A stretch of DNA of 64,000 nt. Source: Tessaracoccus sp. SD287 (GTDB lineage: Bacteria; Actinomycetota; Actinomycetes; Propionibacteriales; Propionibacteriaceae). A model generated the notes under the pieces. The model did not search any database. It was not told the DNA's origin and saw only the letters and a program-made list of their open reading frames with translations. A program made the translations under genes and the position numbers. Positions 43,590 to 52,083 of this stretch are shown in pieces. Within the stretch, counting starts at the first letter, position 1, and every line of letters starts with the position of its first letter. The stretch spans positions 56,154-120,153 of the forward strand of contig NZ_JADIJQ010000005.1 of the NCBI RefSeq assembly GCF_017355265.1, in the 5' to 3' direction.

Positions 43590-46500
43590 ACGTCGAAGCT
43601 ACCTTTGGTGACGCTCTGTACGTACGACGCTGCGCCAGCGATCAGCCTGAGCTGTTCGTCTGAGGATGCCTTGATGCTGAGGCCTGGTTGGGCGATGACG
43701 GTCGAAATGCGGGGGAACAGTTGGGGGGCTTGCTGCCGGATGCGGAACAGCGCTTCTCGATCGCCGATCTCAAAAGGGCTGAGACCAGTGCGCATGGTGT
43801 ACGCCTTGGCGCGGCGGTCAAGATGCTCCAGCAACGGAAGGGCTCCGTTATCGCGCCATCGCGCACCTCGCATCGCTTGCCCACATACCTCGTACAGGTC
43901 GCTGAGGCGTGAGCCGGCTGTGGGCTTCGATGAGTACTTGCAGTGCACCAGCGTGACAAGAAGATCGCCCTTGTCGACGCGGATACCAACAAGGTCGGCG
44001 GCTTCGCCAGCGCGGTCGTCGTCGATGAGGATATCGAAAGTCTGGTCTTGCGACAGGAATCGGGCCATGTACGCCTGAATAGAGTTCGCCTTGCGGTCGG
44101 TCCCTTGCGATTCCACAGTGATATCAACACCATTGCCCACCCAGTCGAGGGCTCGGAGCTGCTCGCGCGGGTATGGAGCCAGCTCGGTCCGTGGCGCGAG
44201 GAGCCGATCGTCGCCTGTTACCATCCGATCTCCCGACAGGAAGAGGGTTGGCTTGTGGTTGTTGAGCCAGGTCGAGAAGGGCGTCCTCGCGTCTCGCCAG
44301 CCGATAACCTCGGCATCATCACCCTTTGCGCTGTAGTGCAGACCGTGCGAGCCGAACTGCCCCTCGTAGGCCAACTCCCAGCCGGGAGTCATGATCGAGA
44401 AGCGGAGCGGGCCGCTGGTGCCAAAGTCGTCGATCCTGAACTCGGCATCGGTGAGGAGCACGCTTGAGTCCTTGTGGCTAAGTCTGGAGGATGTTCCGTT
44501 GCCTAGGTACAGATTCCAGGGCCACTCCATCGCCAGGACGGGGAAGCCTGGTCGTTCGCTTACGTCGGTCGGGATGATCATGGAGCGGAAGAGCGAATGA
44601 ATATCGACGCTGCCGTCGTTCAGCTTCGCGCCTTGCTGTCGGCACCAGGTGCGCCACTCGGCAAGGTTCGGCGCCGTGCGCATGGACCAGAACCTTCCCG
44701 AGAGCGATGCTGCGATGGTGACGCGCTCGCCTTCCTCGAACGCTTTCGCCGCGACGTGGGTGTTGGACTTGTGCGTGCGTTCAGCCTCCGTGAGCGCTGT
44801 CTCCACGTCACTGCCGACGTGCATGGAGAAACGTTTGTCGCGATCGCGGGCATCGAGAAGGCCGATGTTGGTGGGGATGAGCCTGTCCAGCTTCGAGAAG
44901 ACCTTGAAGGTGTCGTATCCGTTGAGTGGTCTCGGCTCGTGGCCGAGCACTGCCTCGACGAGGTCGTCGAGACTGTGCTTCGTGTCAGAACAGTGGATGT
45001 AGAGGATGCCTTGCGCGCGATCAAGGTACATGGCGAGGAGGGTGTAGTCAGTGGCGCGAAGCGACGGGATGTCACCCCATCGGAGGTTCGAGATGGTCTC
45101 GACCACGAACCACGCAATGGTGTTGTCTGCGTTCACGCTGATGAGGTCGTCCAGCACGGCGTCTCCATAGACTTCGCGTGCTGCGAGCGGGTCCCAGTCG
45201 ATGGTGGATGTCGCGAAGGCCTTGGCGCTCATCTTGGGTTCCAAGAGGCCGACTGGCACATCCGGAGGGTTGTCAACGAACGACGCCTCGAACTCACTGA
45301 CCTCGTTTGCACGTTCAGTGGCGCGTTCGGTGATGTCGCTCAGCACCTTGTCCCAGTCAGGGTCTTCACGAAGAAGGAACCGCATCGGCGAGAGCGCGTG
45401 ACGTGGGTCCTGGCGCACGTAGACGCTCGCCCTGCCAATCGGGAGTGGAGAAGATGTCCTCGCGAGCCGACCGATGAGTTGCACCATCGGGCTTAGCGAT
45501 CGGTGTGCGTCGTGAAATGCCCCTACCTTCAGCGTCGGTAGGTCGAATCCCTCGCCAAGCATGTCGACGCAGACAATCACACGGCTCGTCCGGTCGCGCA
45601 TCGCCTTGAGCGTCTCGGCTCGGCGGCGTGCTGACATCGAGTCGTAGATGACCTTCGGCGTGAGCTCGGGAGCGATGCGTGAGTAGAGCGCATGAACTTC
45701 ATCCGCCCTCGCCTTCGACCCCACCCGTGCCAGAAGCAGATGCTCGTGGCCGGCGACCAAGTCATCTCGAAGCCGCGAGACTGCGGCGAGTGCCAATGCC
45801 TCATCGTCATCATCCAGATCGAGTACCGCAGTGAAGTCGATGGTGCTGAAGTATCCCTCCTTCTGAGCTTCCCGTAGCGGGAAGCGGAAGATGACGCGGC
45901 CGGGCAGTGTCAATCCGTCGCGACGGAACGGTGTCGCCGTGAACAGAAGCGTTGGCCGGTTCGCGAATACACGGATGATCTCTGTCCATGTTCGAGCCGG
46001 CGCATGGTGCGCCTCGTCGACGAGCAGGTGTGTGAAGCTCTCGAAGAAGGCTGCGCGCACGTCAGGCTCGTTGGCGTGGATCGCGTTGGGTGTTGCAACG
46101 ACGACGTTCGCTGCCTCGACGAAAGCCCTCGCTTCGGCACCATCGGTGAACCGGCCCTCTACCCGGCCGACTCTGGGGCGCAACGCGCGGTGGTCGACGA
46201 TGCCTTCGACCTGAAGGATGCCCAGGGTCTCGAACTTGCTCGCTATCTGATCGCGAAGTGCAGTGGAGGGAACGACCACCAGCACACGTTCGGGCCGTTG
46301 TGCCACGAGCCACGCCAGCATCGTCTCTGTCTTGCCTGTGCCTGTCGGCATGACCACGATCCCGGGCTCAGACAGGCCGGACGACTGGTAACCGACGATG
46401 GAGTGAAGCGCTGCGATCTGCGGTCGTCTCAGGCTGCGGGGTAGGTCATGCGCAGTAAACCCAATGGCACCTTCGAAGGATTGGATGACCTCGCTCGCCT

Positions 46501-46762
46501 GAGCCGCCTCTCGACTACCGCCCCATTCGATCTGGGCGTTCGGGGAGTGATCTCCAGGGAGCCTCGCCGCGAGCAGCCCATCAGTCGGAAGATCAGCAGT
46601 GCACGTTGTAGGCCACTGTCCGAAGGGTGTCTTCACCACTTCGATGCCTGGCTCGGTCTCAAACACCTCAATGTCGTCGCACGTCGGGACCAGCAGTTGA
46701 CGGACTACGTTCTTGCCCGCGACGTGCGGCGTCGCCCAGACATCCTCGGTGCGGTACTCCAC
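43574..46762 (-). CDS. DEAD/DEAH-box helicase with nuclease-like C-terminus
   Basis: A 1062-residue protein from GTG 46762, chosen because AGAGAGG precedes it; an in-frame TTG lies ten codons upstream. SF2 motifs: MPTGTGKTET (I), LLVDEAHHAP (II), LLFTATPFRRDG (III), VDMLGEGFDLP (V) and MVQLIGRLARTSS (VI). The C-terminal part shows FDILIDDDRAGEAADLVGI then TLVHCKYSS, an arrangement resembling a PD-(D/E)xK nuclease core, with a following DLYEVCGQAM helix. Large helicases of this kind are common phage-defence effectors. It ends a minus-strand group with an XRE-ImmA gene, suggesting a regulated defence cassette. Confidence 0.75.
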   Translation of the reverse strand: MEYRTEDVWATPHVAGKNVVRQLLVPTCDDIEVFETEPGIEVVKTPFGQWPTTCTADLPTDGLLAARLPGDHSPNAQIEWGGSREAAQASEVIQSFEGAIGFTAHDLPRSLRRPQIAALHSIVGYQSSGLSEPGIVVMPTGTGKTETMLAWLVAQRPERVLVVVPSTALRDQIASKFETLGILQVEGIVDHRALRPRVGRVEGRFTDGAEARAFVEAANVVVATPNAIHANEPDVRAAFFESFTHLLVDEAHHAPARTWTEIIRVFANRPTLLFTATPFRRDGLTLPGRVIFRFPLREAQKEGYFSTIDFTAVLDLDDDDEALALAAVSRLRDDLVAGHEHLLLARVGSKARADEVHALYSRIAPELTPKVIYDSMSARRRAETLKAMRDRTSRVIVCVDMLGEGFDLPTLKVGAFHDAHRSLSPMVQLIGRLARTSSPLPIGRASVYVRQDPRHALSPMRFLLREDPDWDKVLSDITERATERANEVSEFEASFVDNPPDVPVGLLEPKMSAKAFATSTIDWDPLAAREVYGDAVLDDLISVNADNTIAWFVVETISNLRWGDIPSLRATDYTLLAMYLDRAQGILYIHCSDTKHSLDDLVEAVLGHEPRPLNGYDTFKVFSKLDRLIPTNIGLLDARDRDKRFSMHVGSDVETALTEAERTHKSNTHVAAKAFEEGERVTIAASLSGRFWSMRTAPNLAEWRTWCRQQGAKLNDGSVDIHSLFRSMIIPTDVSERPGFPVLAMEWPWNLYLGNGTSSRLSHKDSSVLLTDAEFRIDDFGTSGPLRFSIMTPGWELAYEGQFGSHGLHYSAKGDDAEVIGWRDARTPFSTWLNNHKPTLFLSGDRMVTGDDRLLAPRTELAPYPREQLRALDWVGNGVDITVESQGTDRKANSIQAYMARFLSQDQTFDILIDDDRAGEAADLVGIRVDKGDLLVTLVHCKYSSKPTAGSRLSDLYEVCGQAMRGARWRDNGALPLLEHLDRRAKAYTMRTGLSPFEIGDREALFRIRQQAPQLFPRISTVIAQPGLSIKASSDEQLRLIAGAASYVQSVTKGSFDVYAST

Positions 46763-47061
46763 GTCGAGCCTCTCTCTTCTTCGCCTATCCAAGGAACGCG
46801 ACTGCCAACAAGTGCGCCGCGATCACCCCTTGGATGACCTCGGGCGTTCCCAGGTGCGATCGTGTCTTGCGCGCGGATCGTCCCCTTGAGCGAACGGACC
46901 TGCAACTCGCCCCCTCCGTCGTTGCCGAGGATCGTACGGGCGCGTTGAATGCCTTCGACCTGTGTGGAGGTTACGGCGCTGGCACGATCAGCTCTTGGCT
47001 TCCGTACGTCCCAGTCGCCGTCGCTTCGGCGCTGGACTACTCGCTTGTTGGGTTCTGTCAT
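46705..47061 (-). CDS. DUF2188-type small protein
   Basis: From ATG 47061 with GAAAGAGGAAAG upstream the frame encodes VVQRRSDGDWDVRKPRADRA, AVTSTQVEGIQRARTILGND and GGGELQVRSLKGTIRAQDTI, the DUF2188 fold (short beta-rich domain, W and K/R in conserved places). The family is usually 70-100 residues; here the frame continues to 118 and overlaps the helicase start by 58 bp, so the last 25 residues may be non-conserved. DUF2188 proteins are small and functionally uncharacterised; one beside a helicase and XRE-ImmA gene suggests a system component. Confidence 0.65.
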   Translation of the reverse strand: MTEPNKRVVQRRSDGDWDVRKPRADRASAVTSTQVEGIQRARTILGNDGGGELQVRSLKGTIRAQDTIAPGNARGHPRGDRGALVGSRVPWIGEEERGSTWSTAPRMSGRRRTSRART

Positions 47062-47096
47062 GATCTTTCCTCTTTCTCGGATGGGACTGCTGCCCA

Positions 47097-48254
47097 CTAC
47101 TTCCTGTTGTCTGGGTGGTCTTTCACCAGCGTCAGCTTGGGCTGGGGATCGTCGATGCCAGCTAGCCGTCGTATGTGACGAGGCGTCATCTGGAGGTCCT
47201 CCGCGACCTGAGTCAGTGGCACACCTGCCTGGTCAAGCAGCTCAAGCGCGGACTTCAGGAGTTCGGGTCGCTCGCCGGGATAGTCGTGAACCGGCATAGG
47301 TCGCCGAGCGATCCCATTCAGCGTGATGTACGCGCGACGGGCTGTGGACTCCGAGATAAGATCAAGCTCCCGGGACCGGAAGATCAGAGAGTTGATGGAG
47401 ACCCCCCACAGCTGGCTAAGTTCCTCGTACCGGTTGAAGTTGATGCGCCGAGGCAACTGGTCACGGATCGCATCGCGAGGAGTGAGGAACTCGGCCGCGA
47501 ACATGTCTGCCTGCCGCTCAAGTTGGCTATCTGTTCCTTGCCGGCCGTGATGAAGGACGATGTGTCCAAGTTCGTGCGCGGCCGAGAACCGATGCCGCAT
47601 AACATCGTTGGCCTTGTCTGGGGTCAGCACGATCATGGGACGTGGCAGTGCGGTGGTCGAGAAGGCGTCGATCCGGCTCTTCTCGTCAAGTGCGAGGTCT
47701 TCCTTCATGGAGAAGAAGACTGTCAGGATGCCATGCTGTTCAAGCTCGTACACGAGGTGATTGATCGGCACGGTCCCGAGCATCCAGTGTTGACGCATGG
47801 CTCGCGCTGCTGTCACGGGGTCGGGCACATCCGATGAGTCGACCTGCGCCCAGGTAGGGAGGTCTAGATCAGGGAACTCCACGCTCTCTTCGAGGTAGCA
47901 GCTGAGTTCCCAGGCTTGTTCGACATACGCAGTCGCTTGCTGCTGTTGCGTGACAGTCGTTGAACGGAGTCGACGGAACGACGCTTCAGCGATGTCCACC
48001 TGGACGCGTGGACGCCCGAGCGCGAAGAAGCCCGGCGGAACACCGAGCGCCGTGGCTAGGGCAGCGACCGTCTCTGCGCGGGGACGCACCTCTCCACGCT
48101 CGTACTGCCCGATCGCGGCGGCCGATACGCCAACCTTGCGATGAAGGTCAGCCTTGGACATCTTGCTGATCCGACGAGCCTGAGCTAGCCGCGCTGGGTC
48201 AAACATCCTGGCAACCGCCGCTAGGTCAGCGTCGCCTACGTACTCAGTCGGCAT
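47097..48254 (-). CDS. XRE regulator fused to ImmA/IrrE metallopeptidase domain
   Basis: A 385-residue protein. Residues 18-80 form an XRE HTH (ARLAQARRISKMSKADLHRK, AAIGQYERGEVRPRAETVA). The second half is an ImmA/IrrE-type domain with FSAAHELGHIVLHH (HExxH) and QADMFAAEFLTP (downstream ligand region). Such fusions act as self-cleaving or stress-sensing repressors of element genes. The C-terminal part adds a second HTH-like segment (VPLTQVAEDLQMTPRHIRRL). It lies 3 bp after the upstream gene, in one transcript with the helicase. Confidence 0.85.
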   Translation of the reverse strand: MPTEYVGDADLAAVARMFDPARLAQARRISKMSKADLHRKVGVSAAAIGQYERGEVRPRAETVAALATALGVPPGFFALGRPRVQVDIAEASFRRLRSTTVTQQQQATAYVEQAWELSCYLEESVEFPDLDLPTWAQVDSSDVPDPVTAARAMRQHWMLGTVPINHLVYELEQHGILTVFFSMKEDLALDEKSRIDAFSTTALPRPMIVLTPDKANDVMRHRFSAAHELGHIVLHHGRQGTDSQLERQADMFAAEFLTPRDAIRDQLPRRINFNRYEELSQLWGVSINSLIFRSRELDLISESTARRAYITLNGIARRPMPVHDYPGERPELLKSALELLDQAGVPLTQVAEDLQMTPRHIRRLAGIDDPQPKLTLVKDHPDNRK

Positions 48255-48257
48255 GGG

Positions 48258-49004
48258 TCAGTTGCCTTCCTGCTCGGACCGCCGCTGGCGCAGCTTCACC
48301 GAGGTACGCGGACGCTCGCTGCCGTTGAACCCGGCGACAGGCTTCAACATGGTGTGCGGAGCATCGACCGAAGAAGGCGTGCGCTCATAGGTGAGCCGCT
48401 CGGGGTCTGCAAACTCCAGGTACCGGCCGTTCAGTCGCGCAGGTGCGAAGTAGACCGTTCCCACACCCTGCGGCGTACTGCTGTAGTAGGGAACGAAGAG
48501 CGTAGTGCGAGGCACAGCCAGTTCGACGTGGCTGAGCGCATCCTCAAGCGATGCAGGCTGATCTCCTTCGAGAACGTCACTGATGTCGAAGAGCCCGGGG
48601 TCCGAGTACTTGACGTTGCTCGTCTTCGAGAGGAGTTCACGGCGCGAGTCAGGCAAGTAGCTGAGCCGAACACGGCGAACGTTGCGCGGCATCTGCTTGC
48701 CCACCCGTTGCGCGAAGATGAGTGTGTTGCCGACGAAGGTCAGCATCCGTCGGGTCGTCGGGACCTTTGCCTCCCGATAGGTAGGTAGGTCGGACAGAAG
48801 TGTGCGGAGCTCCTTCTGCACACCACGGGCCATGCCAGCCCCGTACACGTCCTGGTCCCCATCGGGATCGTCATATGCTGCCTGAGCGCGGGCCGAGCGA
48901 TCCTGGCTGCGCTGGATCGCGGTCGGGATTCGTTCGCGGAGTGCCGCGAGCTCTGCTGGCTGGAACTCGCTGCGCCAGTCGTCGCTGTCGTGTTGCTGAG
49001 CCAC
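48258..49004 (-). CDS. Unrecognised protein, first gene of a candidate defence cassette
   Basis: A 248-residue protein from GTG 49004, selected because AAGGAGG lies five bases upstream; in-frame codons before it are rejected. I recognise no domain. Visible features: a charged N-terminal helix region (RSEFQPAELAALRERIPTAI), a middle beta-rich segment (RRVRLSYLPDSRRELLSKTS) and a GTVYFAPARLNGRYLEFADP end followed by a basic C-terminus. It precedes the XRE-ImmA gene by 3 bp, so the two are likely co-expressed, as with unknown partner proteins of ImmA regulators. Confidence 0.6.
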   Translation of the reverse strand: MAQQHDSDDWRSEFQPAELAALRERIPTAIQRSQDRSARAQAAYDDPDGDQDVYGAGMARGVQKELRTLLSDLPTYREAKVPTTRRMLTFVGNTLIFAQRVGKQMPRNVRRVRLSYLPDSRRELLSKTSNVKYSDPGLFDISDVLEGDQPASLEDALSHVELAVPRTTLFVPYYSSTPQGVGTVYFAPARLNGRYLEFADPERLTYERTPSSVDAPHTMLKPVAGFNGSERPRTSVKLRQRRSEQEGN

Positions 49005-49125
49005 CGGGGCCTCCTTCGTCGTCACGAAGGACTCTAGCACACAACTTTAGTATCACGCGGCAATCCGTCAGAGTTAGCACCAACAGGATGGCTGCCGAGG
49101 TCACTCTTCACTCGGCTCAACACCC

Positions 49126-49488
49126 TCAGTCTGTCAGATCGGACCCGGCGAGTCGGTCAAGACGCGAATCGTCGGTGTCATCCACGATGAGTCCAGCCTC
49201 GACCAGCGCTGCACGTACTGCCTTGCGGTCCACGCCCATCCGGCGACTGATCGCTCGCATCGAGACGCCCGCTCGGGCGAGGCGCACGGCCTCGGCCTTC
49301 TCGTCGATTCCCAGCCCTGGTCGGCGGCTCGGCACGTTGCGGCGACGCAGGTGCGAGAACACGGTGGCGCGGTGGATGCCGTACCTCTCGGCGAGTGCCT
49401 TGACGCTCATCCCGGCGAGGTAGTCGCCGACGAGCGCGTCCACCTCGGCGGCGGTGAGAAAAGTTTGAGCCGTCTCGACAGTCCTCAC
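49126..49488 (-). CDS. Recombinase-associated helix-turn-helix protein
   Basis: From GTG 49488 the frame encodes 120 residues with two HTH units: VKALAERYGIHRATVFSHLR followed by RRRNVPSRR, and RAGVSMRAISRRMGVDRKAV. This matches the small HTH proteins, or detached C-terminal ends, that accompany serine recombinases in actinobacterial elements. The frame is open back to 49752; NRLNRGVYEVSRRP just upstream may be the decayed or attachment-site part. It is the last accessory gene before core chromosome, so it may sit at the element boundary. Confidence 0.6.
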   Translation of the reverse strand: MRTVETAQTFLTAAEVDALVGDYLAGMSVKALAERYGIHRATVFSHLRRRNVPSRRPGLGIDEKAEAVRLARAGVSMRAISRRMGVDRKAVRAALVEAGLIVDDTDDSRLDRLAGSDLTD

Positions 49489-49638
49489 AACAGGGCCACG
49501 ATCGTCCTTCGGAGCGGTATCCTGGGGACGTCGAGAGACCTCGTAGACCCCACGGTTTAGGCGGTTGACCAGGGTTTTTGTCTTGGGGGCGGAGTTGCCG
49601 AACGTACTACTCAGGCACCCCACCACCGTCAAAGAATC

Positions 49639-49665
49639 GCCCGGTCCTGGTGACCGGGCTTTTTT
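49639..49665 (+). terminator. Intrinsic terminator
   Basis: GCCCGGTC at 49639-49646, loop CTGGT, GACCGGGC at 49652-49659, then TTTTTT. This is a textbook intrinsic terminator for rightward transcription. No gene or tRNA ending just before it could be recognised, which fits an original chromosomal gene whose 5' part was displaced by the island. Confidence 0.8.
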
Positions 49666-49739
49666 GTGGCTGCGGGTGCGGCCCACGTGGTGGGAGAACA
49701 CCCTGACCAGGGCTGGGCCACGGATGTAATCTGGGTCAC

Positions 49740-50342
49740 ATGGCCGGGTCATCGCCGACGCGCCAGCGGGCTGGAACGCGACAGTCCGCCGCCTCCCAGC
49801 GCCCGCAGTTGGACCCGTTGACCGGCCGCTACGCCCGCCGCAGCGCCACGGTCACCACCATCGAGTCCACTCCCCTGGACGGGTCCCGCCGGCTGGCGTT
49901 GATCGGTGCGACGGTCGTCCTGCTCGTCGTCATCGCGGCGGTGGTGAGCATTGCGAACGCCGTGACGGCGTCTCGACCCGAGGGTGTTCCTGCCCCAGCG
50001 TGGAGCGGCCCCCTGTTCCCCTGCCCCACGGCCAAGAGCGGTCCGCTGCCGAACAGCCTGCCGCGCCCCGACTACCCCGCCCTGGTCGTGTGGAACTGGC
50101 ATGACTACGAGGCCACCGATCGCCACGGCAATCCGAGTTACCGTCTGGGCGAGGTGACCTGCGACGTGGCCGCCATTGCCCAGAAGGCCGAGGCGTTCAT
50201 CCCCAGGCCGTGGCCCAACGGTTCGAGCACGGCCGCAGGAGTGGGGGCAGCGGTGTACGCGCAGCGCGGCTCCGACCCCGACTGCGAGATCACCGTCGAA
50301 CTGCCCAGCGGCTGGTTCGTGTTCCGATCCAGCGAGTGCTGA
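49740..50342 (+). CDS. Membrane-anchored extracytoplasmic protein, unknown
   Basis: A 200-residue protein with a proline/arginine-rich cytoplasmic start, one hydrophobic segment (RLALIGATVVLLVVIAAVVS) and an outer domain with four cysteines (LFPCPTAKS, GEVTCDVAA, SDPDCEITV, RSSEC at the very end), probably two disulfides. No family known to me. It is the first gene of the core-like block, with an AT-poor promoter region of about 75 bp after the terminator. Confidence 0.6.
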   Translation: MAGSSPTRQRAGTRQSAASQRPQLDPLTGRYARRSATVTTIESTPLDGSRRLALIGATVVLLVVIAAVVSIANAVTASRPEGVPAPAWSGPLFPCPTAKSGPLPNSLPRPDYPALVVWNWHDYEATDRHGNPSYRLGEVTCDVAAIAQKAEAFIPRPWPNGSSTAAGVGAAVYAQRGSDPDCEITVELPSGWFVFRSSEC

Positions 50343-50363
50343 ACGCCAAGGCGTGCTGAACGT

Positions 50364-50654
50364 TCAGCCGTGGTGACGCAGGGCCTCGATCAGCTCGGCC
50401 TTGCTCATCGAGGAGCGACCGGCGATGTCGAGTTTACGGGCACGCTGCATCAGTTCGTCCTTGGTGCGGTCGTCGTAGTCCTCGGCATTGCCGCCACGGC
50501 GTCCGACCTCGGATCGTGAGGTGTTGGCCGCGGCGTTGGAGATGCGCGCCGACTTCTCCTTGCTGTTGCCCTCGCGTCGCAGCGCCTGGTACAGCTCGGG
50601 GTCCTTCACCGAGGGCCCCGGGTCATCGCGTTGGGACTTCTTCGTGGGAGTCAT
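50364..50654 (-). CDS. Small Rho-N/SAP-like domain protein
   Basis: A 96-residue protein from ATG 50654 with GGAGGTGAGG just upstream. The C-terminal half (DRTKDELMQRARKLDIAGRS, SMSKAELIEALRHHG) is a Rho termination factor N-terminal/SAP-type helix-extended-loop-helix that usually binds nucleic acid. The N-terminal half is charged (DPELYQALRREGNSKEKSAR). It is a conserved actinobacterial type of unknown role. Confidence 0.65.
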   Translation of the reverse strand: MTPTKKSQRDDPGPSVKDPELYQALRREGNSKEKSARISNAAANTSRSEVGRRGGNAEDYDDRTKDELMQRARKLDIAGRSSMSKAELIEALRHHG

Positions 50655-50778
50655 CCTCACCTCCAAGTTGGGTGTCCGCCCACTCTACGGCGGCCCCGTC
50701 GACGCCCCGGCAAGCGTCACGAAGTTGTCACACAGCGCGTAGCCCGGTCGCGATTCGGGGACGGTCACGCGTGCCACA

Positions 50779-52083
50779 ATGGTCGGCATGGCCCGACCGA
50801 GACTCCGCTTCACCCGACCCCGTCCCGGCCTGCTGGGACGCATGCACCTTGACGCCGCCGCACTGGCCGGCAGCGGTGCCGCGCTGGCCTCGCGGGTCGC
50901 CGGCCGGGGTTCCGGGTCCTCCATCCGCGGCAAGGTGTTGCTGGCGGTCGACCGCAGGGCGCTGGGCAAGCTGCTGGCCGGGCGCAGGGTCGCGGCCGTC
51001 TCGGGCACCAACGGCAAGACCACCACCACCCATCTGCTGACCGCCGCAGTCCAGGCCTCGCTGGCCGACCCGCGCGAGGTGGTCACCAACGCCGACGGCG
51101 CCAACCTGCACCATGGCATTGCCTCGGCGCTGGCCACCCATCCGCGGGCCTCGATCGCGATCGTGGAGACCGATGAGCGGGTGGTGCCGGCCATCATCGA
51201 CCTGGGTGCCCCCGAGGTGCTCGTGCTGCTCAACTTCAGTCGTGACCAGCTTGACCGCCACCATGAGATCAATGCGCTGGGGCGGGGATGGCGCACCGCC
51301 CTGGCTGGTGCTGGTGACTCCGGGCCGGTGGTCGTCGCGAATGCGTGCGACCCGTTGGTGGTGTGGTCGGCCGAGCCCGCGCGGCGGGTGATCTGGGTCG
51401 ACACCGCCGACCCGTGGACGCAGGACTCCACCCTGTGCCCCGCCTGCGGTTCGGTGTTGGTCCGTGCGGGTGGACGGTGGGCGTGCCCCACCGGAGACCT
51501 CGTCCAACCCGACGCCGACTACGTCCTGGACGGCGACGACGTGATCGACCCGGTCGGGCAGACCTGGCGTCTGGACCTGCAGGTGCCCGGACGTTTCAAC
51601 CGTGCCAATGCCGCCTGCGCCCTCGCGGCGGCCAGGGTCATGGGCGTTCCGCCGGGCATGGCCCTGGCCGGCATGGCCGGCGTCACCTCGCCGGCCGGAC
51701 GCTACGCGGTCGCCACCTTTGGCCAGGCCCAGGGGCGTCTGCTGCTGGCCAAGAACCCGGCCGGTTGGGCGGAGTCGCTGCCGTTGGCAACCAGCGATCC
51801 GGTGATCCTTCCCATCGATGCTGCCGCCGCCGACGGCCGCGACCTGTCGTGGCTGTGGGACGTCGACTTCGAACAACTGGTCGGCCGTCACGTCATCTGC
51901 ACCGGCCCCCGGGCCCAGGACCTGGCCGTGCGGCTCGACTACGCCGGCGTCGACCACAGCGTGGTCAAGGACCTGATGGCCGCCTTCCAGGACACGCGCG
52001 TGATCAACCACCCCGACCCCGTCGACGTGGTCGCCACCTACACCCCGTTCCAGAAGCTGCGCAAGCTCGGAGGCCTGGCATGA
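50779..52083 (+). CDS. murT: Lipid II isoglutaminyl synthase, MurT subunit
   Basis: A 434-residue Mur-ligase-like protein. ATP loop SGTNGKTTTTH (76-84), the central ligase motif LNFSRDQLDRHHE and the C-terminal DUF1727 domain (VDFEQLVGRHVICTGPRAQD, YTPFQKLRKL). With GatD it converts D-glutamate of the lipid II stem peptide to D-isoglutamine in the cytoplasm, needed for cross-linking. Its ribbon is CPACG (about 220) and then WACPTGD: the second pair has one cysteine only, so the usual four-cysteine zinc ribbon looks incomplete. A second start at 50788 is possible. It overlaps gatD by ATGA. Confidence 0.9.
   Translation: MVGMARPRLRFTRPRPGLLGRMHLDAAALAGSGAALASRVAGRGSGSSIRGKVLLAVDRRALGKLLAGRRVAAVSGTNGKTTTTHLLTAAVQASLADPREVVTNADGANLHHGIASALATHPRASIAIVETDERVVPAIIDLGAPEVLVLLNFSRDQLDRHHEINALGRGWRTALAGAGDSGPVVVANACDPLVVWSAEPARRVIWVDTADPWTQDSTLCPACGSVLVRAGGRWACPTGDLVQPDADYVLDGDDVIDPVGQTWRLDLQVPGRFNRANAACALAAARVMGVPPGMALAGMAGVTSPAGRYAVATFGQAQGRLLLAKNPAGWAESLPLATSDPVILPIDAAAADGRDLSWLWDVDFEQLVGRHVICTGPRAQDLAVRLDYAGVDHSVVKDLMAAFQDTRVINHPDPVDVVATYTPFQKLRKLGGLA

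Noticed and set aside
49500..49640. A tRNA or tmRNA 3' end as integration site before the terminator
   Set aside because: No T-loop GTTCGA with paired arms and no acceptor complement could be found.
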